A stretch of 64,000 nt of DNA from Strongylocentrotus purpuratus (taxonomy: Eukaryota; Echinodermata; Echinoidea; Camarodonta; Strongylocentrotidae). Below, one piece after another: positions 1 to 10,482 of the stretch. Made by a program: the position numbers and the translations under genes. Location of the stretch: contig NW_022145552.1 of the NCBI RefSeq assembly GCF_000002235.5, forward strand, positions 468,501 through 532,500. Reading direction: 5' to 3'. Positions within the stretch are counted from its first letter, which is position 1; every line of letters begins with the position of its first letter. Under the pieces are notes generated by a model, which saw only the letters and a list, made by a program, of their open reading frames with translations, was not told the origin of the DNA and made no database searches.

Positions 1-1440
1 AAATATTCATGCATGCTAAAGCAGACTATGACATAATGTTTGATAGCATGACAATTCGGAGTACAATTATTAAGTGGCAAAGAGGGTTTTGACATGAATT
101 CCCGGTCATCAAAACAATTTCAGTCAACCACAATAAAACAGATGGATCCAAAACAGTTGAACGCTATACAGATAATTATTGATAAAGGGTGAGGAATTCG
201 TTCTTGACAATCCCAGTAATCAAGATCAAAGGTTAATACAAATTTGTCTACGACCCCGAGGCCAGTGGAGGGTAAGCTATACATTCCTGCATGATACAAA
301 ATGGAGCTGCATGACCCCCGAAAGGTCATGACAATTTGAGATTAGTGACAATACAATTCTCTTAAGATTCAAAAGCTTAACACATTTAATGCGGTTTTGA
401 AAAGAAAGTTAGGCTGGTCAAACAATGGACCCATCGCACCCATGCGTCGAGTATTTCTGAGATAGAGCACCACTGCGGACCAACATGAAGATTGGTCAGC
501 CGTGGCGCGGAGAAGCCACGCCCAAACGTTAGACACATGTGAACGATAAGCCCATGTATTTGTTACATTTTAATAAGCCCATCATATACGAATCGCGTGA
601 CTGACACGGGTGTTTTGCAAAACTAAGAGATTCGTTGTGCAGACGAAAAATATTATTTCGTGCATGCTAAAGCAGACCATGACATAATGCTTGATAGCAA
701 TGACAATTCGGAGTACAATTATTAAGTGGCAAAGAGGGTTTTGACATGAATTCCCGGTCATCAAAACAAGTTCAGTCAACTACAATAAAACAGATGGACC
801 CAAAACAATTGAATGCTATACAGATAATAATTATTGACCCAGAGTTAGGAGTTCGTTCTTGACAAACCCAGTAATCAAGATCAAAGGTTGATAAAAAAAA
901 AACATTAAAAAAAACTTGTCTCCAGCCCCCAGCCCAGTGGAGGGTATGCAATAAATTCCTGTATGATTTAAAAAAAAAAAAAAAAAAAAATGTTACCGTA
1001 TGACTCCTGAAAGGTATACAATCATGACAATTTAGTATTCGTGACAACGTACAATTCTTCCAGGGTTCGACTGCTTTACGTATTTGGACAATCGAATTTT
1101 CCAAAATTTTCCAGAATTTTCCAGTCACAAAAAAGTAAAACACGCACACAAAAAACATCCTTTCTTTTTCCTTTTTTAAATGCAGATTTGAAATGAAGGT
1201 TAGGCTGCTCAATTAATGAACCCGTCGCTCAAAGCGTCAATTATCTTTGTGATAGGGCGTCACAGCGGACCGATGTGAGGATCGGTCAGCCGTGGCGCGG
1301 AAAAGCCGCGCCCTGTTCCAACGTAACACGCACTTGAACGACGAGCCCAAATATTTGATACAGTTTGATAAGCGTTTCATACAAATATAGGCTTTGTGAT
1401 TGATACAGGTGACCCTGCAAAACAAAGATTTTCTTTAAAC
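1..1440. repeat. Diverged tandem duplication (two units) with conserved hairpins
   Basis: Unit 1 (11 to about 640) and unit 2 (663 to about 1440) share ordered blocks, for example GCATGCTAAAGCAGAC at 11 and 663, GTTCTTGACAA at about 200 and 853, and GGTCAGCCGTGGCGCGG at about 494 and 1284. The offset grows from 652 to about 790 through small insertions, including an A-run near 969-990. The 3' part of each unit holds three hairpins (see findings). There is no convincing coding frame. Confidence 0.75.
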
Positions 1441-1726
1441 CTTTCTGTCGGCATGCAAATTTAACCATAATTGGGTGACATTAATGGTCTAGTATGCAAT
1501 GATTCCCATGGTCGGTTACCCGTTCAGATACATGTATTTAAGTCCAAGGGTTTATATATTGCTTTAACGACTATATTCAAGGTTAATGTTGCTGTAAATG
1601 GAACAATCTAACGTGGAAATATGCTGTAAAAGAGAGGGGTTAACACGAATCAAAATCCTGTTACAAAAAGCTTCCGTAATTCAAAGCAAGATGTACTTTG
1701 ACACAAATACTTGCCCATAACCCAAC

Positions 1727-1756
1727 GGGGGTGGGGGTGGGGGTGGGGAGGGGTTG
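1727..1756 (+). other. G-run cluster, G-quadruplex-type sequence
   Basis: Runs of G (5, 5, 5, 4, 4) are separated by single T or A bases, so the tract fits a four-stranded G-quadruplex pattern. The rest of 1441-2578 is AT-rich, with a T-rich patch near 2157-2195, and no gene was seen. Confidence 0.6.
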
Positions 1757-2578
1757 GAAAATATGTAACTTCTAACCTGCGAATTAAGTGACGTCCAAGG
1801 GTCCATGGTTAGATGGTAGCTTTATCGGCCATGTACTACTCTACGGTCTATAGGGTGGTCTATACCCCATGAGAAAAAAGGTGGGCGGGGCCAAAAATAT
1901 ACAGAGCTACATGTACATTCTTAGTTATAAATATATCCTGCGGTGGACTGCGAATTGAATGATGTTTATAATCAGGTTTTACCACTGGAAATTGCAGTAA
2001 TAATATAATGTAATACCTCCAACATTTGGTAAAGAGTTTGGAGTTGGCAAATGCTTGGGTTTAAACTTTCCATTCATCAAGTACAGCGATGGAAAATACA
2101 TGCCTCCAACCTAACGGGTGTACTTTTCATTGATCTCTAGGGTTTTAACAGTATTATTTTTTTTTTCTTTCTTTCTTTCTTTTTCCCCTTTTTTTCTTCA
2201 CACGTTACATGAAATGGCTTCCTGTAAATATATCGACCAAATTCATGGTTTTTGTAACAAAAAATATGAAAAAAGGAAGCACTTTAGTTTTATCTTAGAG
2301 CATAAGCAAAAATCAGAGTCCTGATTACAAAATTGCTTCAGAAATTCAAAATTCAAAACAAAGATTTACTTTTCATGTATTATTGTTATTTCTAAGCAAG
2401 GCATTTGAAACTCGATGCAAGCAATGTACAGTGATATTAAAGTGACATAGAATATAATTATAAGTATGATTCATAAACTTCTCGTTTACTTTACTCACTT
2501 ATATCAAATTTCGTTTTTCGGACCTCAAATTAAAAGATGAATAATTGTTTGTGTCACCTGGTAAAACGTTGATTTTGC

Positions 2579-3475
2579 TCATTCTCTGTAGGGATTCCAT
2601 GTGGTAGAACCTTTCTCCTTCCATTGGAGGACGATTTTAGCACCTTGCAACTTTATTCTCGTAGATTGGTTTTTCTCCTTTCGCAACTTGTAACCAATTT
2701 CAGCAAGATGGCCGCGATGAGCCTTCAGGGTGGGAGGGAGGTCCGTCCTGACCGTTATGCGAGGGGCAGGCGGTGGTGCATGTCGCATTTCCGCTGCGTT
2801 TCCTAGTTGCTGCGATGTTTCCTTCGGGCGTCTTAGGTTCTCAAAAGAAGAAAGAATGAGATCTCTGTCTGGCATCTTGACGAATTTAGCGATTATCGGA
2901 GCGGGTCGGGAACGGGCTGGGGCACCGGCGTCTGGGGTCCTAGGTTGGTTGCGATAGGGTAGTCTGTGGGCGTTGATCATTTGGATCTGTTTGGCGGTTT
3001 CCTCATTTATTCCAAGATGGATGAAAACTTTACAAAGCGTGCGATAGATATCCTCGTTTGGTTCGCTTTCAACCCCGTAGAATAGTAGATTTGGTTTTCT
3101 GTTGTAGATTTCCATCAGAAGAAGTTTTTCTTTTAGATTAGATATCTCCTCTTGAAGGGGCGCGATGCTAGCTGGTATGGAATTTTCTACTTCAGATATT
3201 TTGGCAGAGTTAAATTCAACTGAAGATTCCACATCTGTTAGGCGACGATGAAATGATAGTAGCTCGGTATTGATATTATCAAGTTTAGATAATATTTTAT
3301 CTGAAAAGTCTGCAATGTCTCGTTGTAAAACCGCATTAGAGGGATCCGGGGTGGTAGGCGAACGAACTTTGTCAGTCGAGGTAGGCGAACGAACTTTGTC
3401 AGTCGGGGGAGCCGATGGGGCCGGCTGCTTACTTGCTGTTTGTCGGGTAGTGGGCCTCGGGCCATGGGATGCCAT
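2579..3475 (-). CDS. LINE ORF1 protein (L1-type, coiled coil + RRM + C-terminal domain)
   Basis: This is an uninterrupted 298-codon frame. The N-terminus is Pro/Thr-rich and contains a short internal repeat (TDKVRSPT twice). A coiled coil follows (about 50-130), then an RRM-like core (NRKPNLLFYGVESEPNEDIY; PIIAKFVKMPDRDLILSSF) and a basic C-terminal part (ITVRTDLPPTLKAHRG; YKLRKEKN). This order is that of L1-type ORF1 RNA chaperones, which coat LINE RNA. No reverse-transcriptase frame follows at lower coordinates, so the copy lacks ORF2 nearby. The open frame suggests a young insertion. Assignment to a LINE clade beyond L1-type is uncertain. Confidence 0.75.
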   Translation of the reverse strand: MASHGPRPTTRQTASKQPAPSAPPTDKVRSPTSTDKVRSPTTPDPSNAVLQRDIADFSDKILSKLDNINTELLSFHRRLTDVESSVEFNSAKISEVENSIPASIAPLQEEISNLKEKLLLMEIYNRKPNLLFYGVESEPNEDIYRTLCKVFIHLGINEETAKQIQMINAHRLPYRNQPRTPDAGAPARSRPAPIIAKFVKMPDRDLILSSFENLRRPKETSQQLGNAAEMRHAPPPAPRITVRTDLPPTLKAHRGHLAEIGYKLRKEKNQSTRIKLQGAKIVLQWKEKGSTTWNPYRE

Positions 3476-3612
3476 AATTTGCGTTGTGTAACGTGTAATC
3501 TTAATGGGTGGCAGGAGCTCCGCTCAAACCGTCCGTTCAGCTCGAAGTCATGTGGCCAAAAAGTAATAGGAATCAGTAGGTAGAAACCAAGGGTGTCGAT
3601 TTGTATCCGTGG

Positions 3613-3614
<2 letters not shown>

Positions 3615-3645
<31 letters not shown>
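3615..3645 (+). repeat. Poly-G run (31 G)
   Basis: An uninterrupted run of G lies directly upstream (on minus) of the LINE ORF1 region. Its length is likely polymorphic and prone to assembly error. Confidence 0.85.
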
Positions 3646-3646
<1 letters not shown>

Positions 3647-3825
3647 TGATAGGTGCAAAAAAAAAATCGGCAATTGATCAAAGCAACCAAGAGGTAGAAG
3701 CGTGTGGCAGGTTGCACCCCCTCCCCAAGCGCGTAGCCAGGATTTCATTTAGGGGTAGGGGTATAGTGAGCACGCGAAGCGTGCAAACCGGGCTCCCTAG
3801 GGGGTTGGGTGCAGGGAGGGGGAGT

Positions 3826-4136
3826 TTCCCCCTCCCCGCGTAGCGCGGACGCTCAGACGTTATATTAGATTATTAAAGAAAGAATACGATTCGACGTACC
3901 ATCTCGACTCTTAATCATTAATGTTTTAATCAAGTTCCCCTTCCCCCGCGCATAGCGCGGAAGCTCTGACGTTTCAATAGATTATTAAAGAAAGAAGACG
4001 ATTCGATGTACCATTCTCGAATCTTAATCCTTGTCTGAATTCAGTTCCCCCCCCCTCCCGCGTGAAGCGCGGAAGCTATGACATTTCATTAAATTATTAG
4101 AGAAGAAGACGATTCGATGTACCATTCCCGACGCTT
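3826..4136. repeat. Three-unit tandem repeat with CCGCG-CGCGG hairpins
   Basis: Units start near 3826, 3942 and 4043. Each has a C-rich lead, a CCGCG...CGCGG hairpin, a GAC-rich patch, ATTATTA(A/G)AGA, and CGATTCGA(C/T)GTACCAT. The period is about 105-118 bp. Confidence 0.75.
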
Positions 4137-4138
4137 AA

Positions 4139-4545
4139 GTGTGTCTTTATACTACTACAACTACTAATACTACTACTACTACTATTACTCAGGCGCGGAT
4201 CCATGGGGGGGGGGGGCCGACGGGCCCGCCCGCCCCCCCCCCCCCTCCCTGGCCTCTTTTTAAAATAATTTTAAAAAAAAAGTTTTTAATGTACAATTTT
4301 TTAATACGTGCATATCATACAACCCCCCCCCCCCCACTGAGCGAGAAATTGGTCGGCGCTATTTTTAAATTTTAGGCCCCCCCCCCTATCGGCAAATCCT
4401 GGATCCGCCACTGCTACTACTAGTACTACTACTACTACTACTACTACTACTAATACTACTGCCACTACTCCACCTACTAATATTACAACTTTATACTACT
4501 AAATGCTGGTGTTACTACTTCTACGACTACAACTACTACTACCAC
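4139..4545. repeat. (ACT)n microsatellite interrupted by a MITE
   Basis: ACT/CTA trinucleotide repeats flank a 224-bp insertion (4190-4413) on both sides. Confidence 0.8.
4190..4413. mobile_element. Small MITE with CAGTGGCGGATCCAGG-type inverted ends
   Basis: The left end is CAGGCGCGGATCCATGG; the right end, reverse-complemented, is CAGTGGCGGATCCAGG. The interior holds poly-G/poly-C runs. It sits inside a trinucleotide microsatellite, which fits insertion. No coding capacity. A fragment with the same end occurs at 10440-10482. Confidence 0.65.
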
Positions 4546-4596
4546 TTTCAATACTGATAACCAGCACACGTATTTGTTGATTCCTATACATGACTG

Positions 4597-7302
4597 CTAC
4601 TCGTTTGGGATCAAATCATTCGTCCTTAGATTAATGGTCAGATTCTTGGTCAATTCATCCCAGAAATATTCTTGTCCTCTCACGTTCTCAGTCCAGTGAA
4701 TATAGGGTCTACCATCACTGAGGTACAACCTCGCCAAGAATGGCATCTCGTCACCTGGGATGTCTTCGAGGAAAACCACGACAACAAATTCAGTCAGAGT
4801 GTCACTCACGTGGTCCATGGCCGTACGGAACTTGAGTATAAACCAGTGGTCGTGCACAGCAGCTCTGCTAAGCAATATGATGGTCTTGTAACTATGGCTC
4901 ACCACGTAATCGACGGAATCTAAGTAATGCATACCCAACACAAGGTCTTGGTCCCCATAAACGTTCCTTTGAAACTGTGGAAGCCTTTCTTCGAGAGCCG
5001 GTCGGAGCTGTTCGAAAATCCATTCTTCGTCATCGTCGTAGAAAATGATGTTCACGTCAAACTCGTAGTCATTGTGGTCTCGAGCGTCTCGCATCTCGTT
5101 ATAGCCCAGCGCGGCCAGTTTCAAGAGAAAGAGTTTGTACCTCAACTGCCATCGGTAGTGATACAACAGCACGCTGATGACAATCAAGATAATGGAGGCG
5201 AGGGGAATCAGAGAGAATAGACCATAGTTCATTATACAGAGTTCATTTGAATCAAAATCAAGCAGGGGTTTCTCACGGAGAGGCCACATAGATACTGACG
5301 AACAGATAGTTTTGTCCTTGTTTTTCAGGCTTATAGGTTCATTTAACCAATCAATAAGCCACTTTAGATCACAGTTACAATCAATTAAGTTCATTGATAG
5401 ATCAAGCGAAGAAAGGGAGGAAAAGATCGGCTTAAAAGTGCTTTGATTAAAGCGCGTTAATCTGTTGTTGGCCAAGGAAAGATTTGTGAGTTTACAGTTG
5501 TTTGAGAACATTAGCTCCTCCAAGTATTCGAGACGGTTTCCTTCAAAGTTGAAACTTTTTATTTGAACCAACCCCGACAATACATCATCATGAATATGCT
5601 GGATGTTGTTTCCTTTCAAACTCAATTTCTGAAGCGATTCCAACCCCGAAAAGATAAGAGAATGTAGATTTGTAATATCGCAGTAGTCTAGATTTAGCTC
5701 TTGTAAAACAGAGAGATGCCGGAATATACCTGAATATAAAATACCCCCGAAGTTGTTACTACTTAAATCTAAATAATTAAGATCCAATAATCCGTCGAAA
5801 AGTGACGCGTTTCTTAATTTATTCCATAAGTTCAATGTGTCAAGCCGAGAGTCTTTTATGTCTAATTTAACAAGGGATTGTAAATGTTGAAACGATTCTC
5901 CTGGGTTCAAATAGCTAGGAAACACGTTTGCATTAACAGAGTTTAGGGACAGAGATCTTAATAATGGGGTGTACAATTCCAGAACAGTTAAATGACTTCC
6001 GGACAAATCAATGCTTTGAATATTGTCAAGTTCCGAAAAGGCCGTCAGCTCAAAGGTAGAAAGGAGTTTGTTCGAGCTCATGTCTAAGAAAGTTAAACTA
6101 CCTAAACCGTGAAATACAGATGAAGATATTTTTTGAAACAGATTACCGGATAAGTCGAACTCCGACAATTCCACTGTCCAAGTCTGATTGTGAGGATTTA
6201 TTTGTCTTACTCTGTTGTTGTTGATTGCCAGTACCTTTAACGCATTCATGCCGTCGAAAAAGTCTGGATTAATTTCATGTATGGCGAGTTTGTTATGACT
6301 GAAACTGAATTCTCTGACTTTTGTCAAATTTGAGAAGATTAAAGAGTGGAGGCTCTTCAGTTTGTTGCTGTAGAAGACCAGAACAGAGAGAGAAGAATCG
6401 CGCAGAGGATCAAAGAAACCTTTAGGAAACGCACCAACAGAACCATACCATATTGTAAGCTGTTCGATGTCTGATTTTGATATTCCGAGGATGATGTTCG
6501 CCAACACCTCGTCACTCAATTGGCGACCACCTAGCATCAAGGAGTGAACATGTAGTGATGCGATCACATCAGGGTCTACTGATTGGATATGGTTATTTCT
6601 AAGATCTAGAGTATCAGTGCGGCACACAAAGGTGAAGTCTCTCACCGTAATGTGTTTTAGTCGATTAACATCAATGTCTACACTGTCGACCATGCCACAA
6701 GAACTTACATTGATAACGGAGAGCTGGTTGAATGTCAAATGTACAGCATCTAAATGTGGACTCCATTTTAGAATGTCATTGGGGAGCGATGTTAAGTTTG
6801 ATGACGATAAATCAAGAAATAAAAGTTGTGAAGACATCATAAAGACGCCTGTTGCTGGAAGCACAATACGCGGGTTAAAGGATAAAGACAGGTGCATTAA
6901 GCCCGTGAGGGGGTAAAAAGCGGCAGATTCTATCGCTCTTATATCGTTAGAAGAAATGTCCAAGTAGTTGATCAGAGGGTATACTTCAAACGAGGAGTTC
7001 AAGAGTTTGGTGATATTGTTCACAGACAAGTCAAGCACCTCAGTATCCTCAGAAAGATTCTGGGGAACCGTGTCCAGGTCTTTTTTGCGACAAGAAGCTT
7101 TTTTTAGTTCAAGGTTCTGATCGCATCCATTGAAAGATTTGCCCATGTCCAGTGTTAAGGATGTCATCGCTGAATCTCCATCGTGTCGATGTAAAGATTG
7201 AAAGGACGAGCTGACGAGGAGACAAGCGACGAGCAATTGGTACAAGATTAAGCAGTTTGCCATGACTTCAAAATATGACCTCCGAAAAGGGGAAAGGTAC
7301 AC
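4597..7302 (-). CDS. Toll-like receptor (LRR ectodomain, one membrane segment, TIR), intronless
   Basis: This is a single open frame of 901 codons. The second Met (codon 14, ATG at 7263-7261) is followed by a hydrophobic signal peptide, MANCLILYQLLVACLLVSS. A TATA-like stretch (TATATTATAA on the minus strand, about 7317-7326) would place transcription start near or downstream of the first ATG, so the start at 7263 (888 aa) is preferred. After an N-terminal Cys cap come roughly 20 LRRs (LxxLxLxxNxL), one C-terminal Cys cap (CNCDLKWLIDWL), a membrane helix (about 693-718) and a TIR domain (about 746-895) ending with the FW of box 3. Single-cap intronless TLRs are expanded in sea urchins. Such receptors sense microbial ligands at the surface or in endosomes and signal through MyD88-type adaptors; the ligand here is unknown. 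Oddities: box 1 reads FDVNIIFYDDDEEW, the BB-loop region (GDQDLVLG) lacks the usual R-D-x-x-P-G proline, and a Lys sits where the alpha-C helix usually has Glu. Confidence 0.93.
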   Translation of the reverse strand: MYLSPFRRSYFEVMANCLILYQLLVACLLVSSSFQSLHRHDGDSAMTSLTLDMGKSFNGCDQNLELKKASCRKKDLDTVPQNLSEDTEVLDLSVNNITKLLNSSFEVYPLINYLDISSNDIRAIESAAFYPLTGLMHLSLSFNPRIVLPATGVFMMSSQLLFLDLSSSNLTSLPNDILKWSPHLDAVHLTFNQLSVINVSSCGMVDSVDIDVNRLKHITVRDFTFVCRTDTLDLRNNHIQSVDPDVIASLHVHSLMLGGRQLSDEVLANIILGISKSDIEQLTIWYGSVGAFPKGFFDPLRDSSLSVLVFYSNKLKSLHSLIFSNLTKVREFSFSHNKLAIHEINPDFFDGMNALKVLAINNNRVRQINPHNQTWTVELSEFDLSGNLFQKISSSVFHGLGSLTFLDMSSNKLLSTFELTAFSELDNIQSIDLSGSHLTVLELYTPLLRSLSLNSVNANVFPSYLNPGESFQHLQSLVKLDIKDSRLDTLNLWNKLRNASLFDGLLDLNYLDLSSNNFGGILYSGIFRHLSVLQELNLDYCDITNLHSLIFSGLESLQKLSLKGNNIQHIHDDVLSGLVQIKSFNFEGNRLEYLEELMFSNNCKLTNLSLANNRLTRFNQSTFKPIFSSLSSLDLSMNLIDCNCDLKWLIDWLNEPISLKNKDKTICSSVSMWPLREKPLLDFDSNELCIMNYGLFSLIPLASIILIVISVLLYHYRWQLRYKLFLLKLAALGYNEMRDARDHNDYEFDVNIIFYDDDEEWIFEQLRPALEERLPQFQRNVYGDQDLVLGMHYLDSVDYVVSHSYKTIILLSRAAVHDHWFILKFRTAMDHVSDTLTEFVVVVFLEDIPGDEMPFLARLYLSDGRPYIHWTENVRGQEYFWDELTKNLTINLRTNDLIPNE

Positions 7303-7331
7303 CTAAGTTTGTCGGATTATAATATATCGCT
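7261..7331 (-). promoter_or_regulatory. TLR core promoter candidate: TATA-like box and preferred start codon
   Basis: On the minus strand TATATTATAA lies at about 7317-7326. It is 54-63 nt upstream of the signal-peptide Met codon (7263) and only 15-24 nt upstream of the first ATG (7302). Typical TATA-to-start spacing would put transcription start at about 7290-7297, so the upstream ATG may not be in the mRNA. This is inference from spacing only. Confidence 0.4.
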
Positions 7332-8017
7332 CTTAAATATATGCTAACACAAGCTCATAGAAGTGTCGTAAGTGAACTTCCAACGAAGGAAAATGTAGAC
7401 GTTGTGTATGATTTCTACTTCATCATTCGATTTTATTGTGTCATCAGACGAAACCAAAACAAAGCCCTGCAAGAAACAGAGTATCAATCAATTAATACTC
7501 CCATCATTTGGACGAGCGAATTACTACCTGCTTTAAGTAATTCCTGATGCTTTCTATCTTCTTAAGTTCTTGCTTATATGGATTCATGTGTAATCCTATA
7601 ATATAATTTACCTGTGCAGATATGCTTTAGTGTTAGGACCAAGGAGTTTTAAGAGATGGAGTCCTATCTTGCTCATTCCCTTTGTACCATCTTCGATGCC
7701 GCCAGGAGAAGTATGCCAGGCATAATGTGCTTAACTGGATCTTGCTTGCAGATACGTAGACAAAAGATTCATGCCTAGCTGCAAACTAACGGGCTACTTT
7801 CAAAGGGATATATGCTTTTGTAATGATAATTACTTTTCGCTACCACTCGTCTGATAATACGAGCAGTACACAGTGCTTGCCTTTAGGAGGCAAGCGAAAG
7901 AAAATGGAGCAAAATTTCCTGAAATATTAATCAAAGTTACTCGACCGGGTATGTGTGGGCACTAATCTGACATATAACATCGTAAAGGACTGTACATGAA
8001 CAAATTTCTTTTTTTTT
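7332..8017. other. Intergenic, no gene recognised
   Basis: This is the TLR upstream region. A 68-codon plus-strand frame at 7341-7547 has no recognisable features. Confidence 0.5.
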
Positions 8018-8964
8018 AACGTTATAACAAAACATCGATAATTCTCGGTTTCGTTTATCCAAATATGTTTCATTTATCAATTATAATTGTGATTAAGTTA
8101 AGTGCGTCCCAGGAAAAATGAAACCGAGAATTATCGATGTTTTGTTATAACTTAATCACAATTATAATTAATAAATGACACAAATCTGTAAATCTGAGAT
8201 CCACTTCTTTCACTTGATGCAACTCATATAATGCACATTTCACGCATGAGCGACTAAAATGAATTTGAAATGAGGAAACCAAAAAGTCATTTGGCGGACG
8301 GTTTCAAGAAGAGAATCACATTTCTAGAAAGTTGAGTTTCTGCCTTTTCATATGACACCTCAATCAGGAGTGAGCTAGGAATAACAAAGTTCTGTTTGTT
8401 TTAAGTAGTGCTTGCATTTCCATTATTTGATTAAACGAGTTCGTTTTCACTAGCTGTCTGCCGTAGCAACAAACAGAGTTGACAAAAGACTTAACTCCGT
8501 TTCGTTGACAATCAGCCGTAGACGAAAGACGTCATGCATGGCTGATTGTCAACGAAACGGAGTTAAGTCTGTTGTCAATTTTGCTTGTTGCTACTGCAGG
8601 CAGCCAGTGAAAACGAATTCGTTTGATAAAATTATGGAAATGCAAGCACTACTTTAAACAAACAGAACTTTGACATTCCTTGCTCATTTTTCCTAATTTA
8701 GATGTCATATGAAAGGGCAGAAACTCAAATTTCTAGAAATGTGATTTTCTCTTTGAAATTCGGATACCGTCCGCCAAATGACTTTTTGATTTCCTCTCTT
8801 CAAATTAATTTTAATCACTCATGAAATATGCATCATATGAGTTGCATCAAATGAAAGAGGAGGATCTAAGCTTTCCAAATATGTGTCATTTATTAATTAT
8901 AAATGTGACTAAGTCATGATAAATCATCGATAATTCTCGATTTCGTTTTTTCTGGGACGCACTG
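8018..8964. mobile_element. Long palindromic foldback element (MITE-like) with mariner-type ends
   Basis: The right end, read on minus, is CAGTGCGTCCCAGAAAAAAC followed by GAAATCGAGAATTATCGA; the left end at 8100 is AGTGCGTCCCAGGAAAAATG then AAACCGAGAATTATCGAT. The arms (about 8100-8525 and 8540-8964) are imperfect reverse complements along their length, centred near 8530 (CCGTTTCGTTGACAATCAGC and its complement). A further inverted fragment at 8018-8098 repeats the left end in the opposite direction. No coding capacity; TA next to the right end fits a Tc1/mariner-type target. Confidence 0.75.
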
Positions 8965-9285
8965 TATGGAGGGAGAGATAGATAGATGGAGAGAGAGAGA
9001 GAGGGAGAGAGAGAGAGAGAGACAGAGACAGACAGAGACACAGAGAGAGAAGACAGTGGAGAGGGAGAGAGAGAGAGAGAGAGAGTAGACGGTGGAGAGG
9101 GAGAGAGAGAGAGAGAGAGAGATAGTAGAGATGTGGAGAGAGAGAGAGAGATAGTAGAGATGTGGAGAGAGATAGAGAGAGAGAGATGATGGAGAGGGAG
9201 AGAGTGAGAGAGAGATGATGAGGAGATGGAGAGAGATGGTGGAGAGGGAGAGAGAGACAAAGAGAGAGAAAAGGAGGGGGTGAAA
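8965..9285. repeat. GA-rich microsatellite (about 320 bp)
   Basis: (GA)n with GATAGA, GACAGA and GTAGAC variants. The long open frames on both strands here are repeat artefacts. Confidence 0.9.
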
Positions 9286-10026
9286 AGGGATAACAATTCT
9301 ATACGAATTATTTAGAGATCATTATACAGAATGTTATATACTACACAGTAATTTTCAATCCATGAGCGATTTACGTATGAAATTACATAGCATAAGATGT
9401 TATCTTCGACAATTAAGATTCAAAGGCTATTTAGACTTGATTTTCTGATGACTACCATCGCAAATGATTACCTACATGAATTTGTTCCTTCTTTGGTGAA
9501 TTTAAGTTTGGAGCCTTGTCCTTAAGTTGATGAGAGACAAAAAACCAATGCAATGACAGCAAATCAAATTTTGCATAAATTCCATTCAAATTATTATCAT
9601 TATCATTCTTTTTTTCTTCAAAGAATTCGACTTGCTCTTATACTTTTGCTATCAAAACTGGTTGTACAGATTTTGGTTCATATCACCCCTTCATACATTT
9701 GCGAGTTATCATCAAGTTTCCACATCCATCAGGTAGCACAAAACTTCCTTGACAAAAAAAGCAGTCCCTGATTATAATTTTGTTTATTGTTCACCATAAT
9801 CGAATTGCGTTAGTGACCCATGACGTCAAACGTTCAAAATCATGAATACATTTTAAATTTTAAGAAAAAAAAAAAAAATCAGTCTATAATTTGGGGCACT
9901 TCATAGTTATGCCTGCATATGTATATTAGTGAATTCAGAACCTTCAAGATAACCGTCAAGGGTGATAGGAACTCTAATCTATCCCTTGAAATTTTCTCTA
10001 CCCCTGGTTTATTTCATTGACAATAA

Positions 10027-10030
<4 letters not shown>

Positions 10031-10096
<66 letters not shown>
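10031..10096. repeat. (TC)n(AC)n compound microsatellite
   Basis: About 20 TC units run into about 14 AC units, then ATATAT. The flanks 9286-10030 and 10097-10435 hold no recognisable gene. Confidence 0.9.
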
Positions 10097-10104
<8 letters not shown>

Positions 10105-10439
10105 TTCTCCTACGGACAATTTCATAGAACAAAGGGTTCTCTTGAGAACCACTTTTATGCTTATGCATGGGGTACAGTACGTAGGGGCCCATCGTAGGGC
10201 CCCTGCAGGGGCAGTCTTAGCCAGGGTTTTGGTTTTAGTTTTCAGTTTTTTTAGCAATTAAAAAACGAACCTTCAAGATGGCCATCATGAGCAATGAAAA
10301 TTGTTATTCTCTCCTTGTGATTCACACAGCCCCTATTATTTCAATTAAGCCTCTATTTTTCTTCTTCTCCTTTACCTTCTTTTCTCTTTCTCGTCTCTTT
10401 TCCACATGGCTCTCTTTTCCCCCTTTATTTTAAAGCTGC

Positions 10440-10482
10440 CAGGGGGGGGGGGGGGGGGGCTGGCCCCCTGGATCCGCCGATG
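10440..10482. mobile_element. MITE end fragment (GGATCCGCC type)
   Basis: A CAGGGG run followed by CCCCCTGGATCCGCC has the same terminus as the element at 4190-4413. Only an end remains. Confidence 0.4.

Noticed and set aside
8886-9296. Ser/Leu-rich and Arg/Glu-rich open frames
   Set aside because: They are translations of a GA microsatellite in several frames; no start context or domain.
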